Below, one piece after another: positions 61,240 to 64,000 of a DNA stretch of 64,000 nucleotides; position 1 is the first letter of the stretch; every line of letters starts with the position of its first letter. The stretch spans positions 5,456,001 to 5,520,000 of the forward strand of contig CP075493.1 of NCBI GenBank assembly GCA_021613535.1, in the 5' to 3' direction. The position numbers were made by a program, and so were the translations under genes. The notes beneath the pieces were generated by a model. That model was not told the origin of the DNA. It ran no database searches and saw only the letters and a program-made list of their open reading frames with translations. The DNA is from Adineta vaga. Its lineage: Eukaryota > Rotifera.

Positions 61240-64000
61240 GCTTCGTTATATATATATGCATATACAAGAAGATATGTATATGCTTTTTTTCACAACAAGT
61301 CAAATGAAATCACTTCATTATGACCAGTGTTTATAGTATAAATATTACATTTATATTCGTTGTTTCATCGAGACGAAACAAAACCAACCCACATCATAGG
61401 AATAAATTCATTCCTGTTTTTAATGCAACTCATTTACAAGCATTCAAGCCCAAACTATCAACATATGACCAATTATTGAAAACTGATCAACAAGATGTTA
61501 GTTTATATATGTGTGTGCGTAAGTTGAAACATTTTCAACCGCATTCACTTCTTTGCCATTCGTGATGCATTTTGTTTGCAATTAGTTCGTTTTTTTATAT
61601 GATATTTGTATATGATCATGTGAAAAGTTGACGAAGCAGCTTCGACAAACTTTTTTTTTCATCATACACAATTTATTTCATACTGCTAAACAACTGTATC
61701 AACACAGTCATACTAGCCGAACCATCGCTTCATCACAACATCATCCTCGAGAAACTAGACCATTCTTGTGTCAGTCGAATCTGTACAAAAATTGTTATAT
61801 CGGAATCGCGTACTACGAGTTTGCTTCATATATAACTGAGGAATACGTCAATCCATCTGCTTATTCATTTTTTCATTCACCTACGTCGTTGTATTAACTC
61901 CATATGTAATACGAAGTAGACTAAATCGATTTGCCAAATCCATTTTCTATTCAGCTATTTTATTGTAGCAACTTCATATATAATATGAGCTCGAGTTAAT
62001 CTATTTGCTTGATCATCGTCGTGTCTTCGCGTATTTCTTTTTCTTTCTTTCAACTATATATTATATACTACGACTTGGCGACCGATTCGCTTATTCGTCT
62101 TCACACCCTTGTATATTTCTTTTCTTTCCTGTATACTGTACTATTCTATATTATATATGAAGAGTGGTCAATCGCTTTGCTTATTCGTCTTTGCATTTTT
62201 ACCTATTTCTTTTCCTTTTCTTTAACCTCATATTATATATGAAATCCAGTCACTCCATTTGCTTACTCATACTTTTGGATTCAGTTATTTCTCTTACTTA
62301 CTCTTCATCTTCATACGTAAAATCAAGTGAAATCAATCCATTTGCTAATTCATTGTCTTCAAATCATGTATTTCGTTTACGCGTTTTGCAACTTCATACT
62401 ATATATGAAATCAAGTACATCTATTAACTTACTCGTTTTCTTGTATTCAGCTAAAACTTTGGTTTTCTCTTCAATTTCATATCATATATAAAATCCAGTC
62501 AGTCGATTTACTTATTGATTCTTTCGTATTCAGCTACATCTTCTCTCTCTGTTATCTTCATATAAAATATCAAACCGAGTCAATTCATTTGTCTGTTCAT
62601 TTTCCTACATTTTCCTATTCGTTTTTTTCTCTGTCAATCAACATTATATCGAAAATAAAATTGAAGCAATTTATTTGCTAAATCGGTTTTCATCAATAAG
62701 CTAATTGATTTGTTTCAATTGTATACTTTGGATGAAATGATGTATTTTATTATGTCAGAGTAAGTATACGTATCTAGATTTCATACATATGACAGATAAT
62801 AGAAGTCGTTCTCTTCTTCTCGTTAAATAAGCCAAAAAAAAAGAAATAGTCACACAGTCAAGCATTGATTTGTTTTTCGAAATTTTACTTTTTTTTTTTT
62901 CGCACATCATATGTCTATTTTGATCTTCTTTCATTTGCAATTTATATAAATTCCGAAAGTAAGTAAAGTTATTTTCTTAACGTTCTCTCATTCATCGATT
63001 CATTTGATTCTTCGTTTCATTTATTTTGATTTTAATTTTCAAATAGATAATACAATGAAACAAATCGATATCAAATCATTCGTTTTATTCTATTGCTGGT
63101 TATAGATGTCATTCGATGAAATATTCTTATTTCATTCGATCGAGAAATGAATAAAATAATCGAATCGAATTTTCTTCATTCAATTCACTTTCTTTAGTTT
63201 TTTTCTTATTCAATTTCATTATATTTCTTTTCTTTTCACATATTCATTTGAAATATTTTATACTTCTATGTTTATCATCATACAATCGAGAAAATCTCTC
63301 TTCTATTCTTATTTCATGATTTCATACATTCTCCAGATGATTACATATATATGAATAAAGTAGAACTATCGTATTTGTTAACTTGATTTCTTCTATAATA
63401 TCAATCATAAAATTAGCATCTTTATGAGAAAAGATATGTTTTTCCATAAATCTTCATGGATTTGGTATTCAAGCATATTTTCTCCTTATTAATTTTATAA
63501 ATATATATGACATTTCAATTTTGACATTTGTTTTATTTTCGTTTTCTATATCATATTCAATCAAAGATAATATATTCGTCATACACATTTAGCTGTTATA
63601 TTCAATTGATATAGGTAATTTTAACATTCGATCTTCATTCTCATCATTTATCTACATGTATTTAGATCCTTATTTCATTTTACATGCTTGGTAAAATTCA
63701 AAATGACATTTATTCATATGTGTATAGTTTACGAATCGAATTCCCTTCAAATGTTGAATATTTGTTCATTGTGAGAAAATATAAACTTTTCATATTCATT
63801 CATACAAGATACTATTACTATACGATATGAAAGTTATTGAAAACGATTTTATATTGAGCAACAATCGATCAAGATGACACAACAGATCGATATTTATATC
63901 GTAGAAATGTATAGAATGAGAATGAAAAGTTTCAACATATTTATTGGATGGATATGTTCGTGAACAAAATGCTACTTAATTTAGACGAAATTTTATGAAA
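61240..64000 (-). other. IGS upstream of 18S-E (partial, cut by window end)
   Basis: First 2.76 kb of the next spacer: hairpin (about 61258), inverted repeat (about 61627), subrepeats (61822-62712) and AT-rich unique spacer to the window end. It carries the D/E variants (TATTACTATACGATATG near 63815), so the homogeneous part of the array continues to the right. Confidence 0.85.
61822..62712. repeat. IGS subrepeat array
   Basis: Complete array in the last spacer, same layout as at 30735-31625. Confidence 0.7.

Overview
The window is a tandem array of nuclear ribosomal RNA genes (rDNA) from a eukaryote, with every unit on the minus strand, so transcription runs right to left. It is most likely a bdelloid rotifer, probably Adineta vaga or a close relative. 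The rRNA cores are typically eukaryotic: GCGGCTGC/GGTAATT in 18S, the sarcin-ricin loop in 28S, and GGTGGATCACTCGGCTCG in 5.8S. One 28S gene carries an R2-clade retrotransposon flanked by an exact 126-bp target duplication. That is the known signature of the R9 elements described from bdelloid rotifers.

Five rDNA units (A to E, left to right) are seen, plus spacer at both ends. Each intact unit is about 10.36 kb: 18S about 1.81 kb, ITS1 about 220 bp, 5.8S about 155 bp, ITS2 295 bp, 28S about 3.78 kb, and an AT-rich intergenic spacer (IGS) of about 4.1 kb. 28S genes: A 3460-8032, B 19578-27666, C 34246-38026, D 44609-48390, E 54976-58756. 18S genes: A 8704-10518, B 28337-30151, C 38697-40507, D 49061-50874, E 59426-61239.

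Three insertions lie in the left part. (1) A 791-bp non-coding insert (4606-5396) sits within about 1 bp of the classical R2 site of 28S-A. (2) A 4.9-kb two-ORF Jockey-type non-LTR retrotransposon (11466-16373) sits in the spacer upstream of 18S-A, with a 13-bp duplication. (3) A full-length R9 (22160-26340) sits in 28S-B. All three are in the same orientation as the rRNA genes. Units C to E are uninterrupted and nearly identical to each other. Unit A also has substitutions and an indel in conserved rRNA positions, as expected of a silenced unit.

The IGS holds about eleven degenerate 75-90-bp subrepeats, a duplicated copy of the 28S 3'-end hairpin with a compensatory base-pair change, simple repeats and short inverted repeats. 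The only protein-coding capacity I accept is that of the two retrotransposons. The many short ORFs elsewhere recur in every unit because the rDNA itself recurs. All rRNA ends are inferred by recall of conserved sequences, not by alignment, and should be read as +/- 5 to 20 bp.
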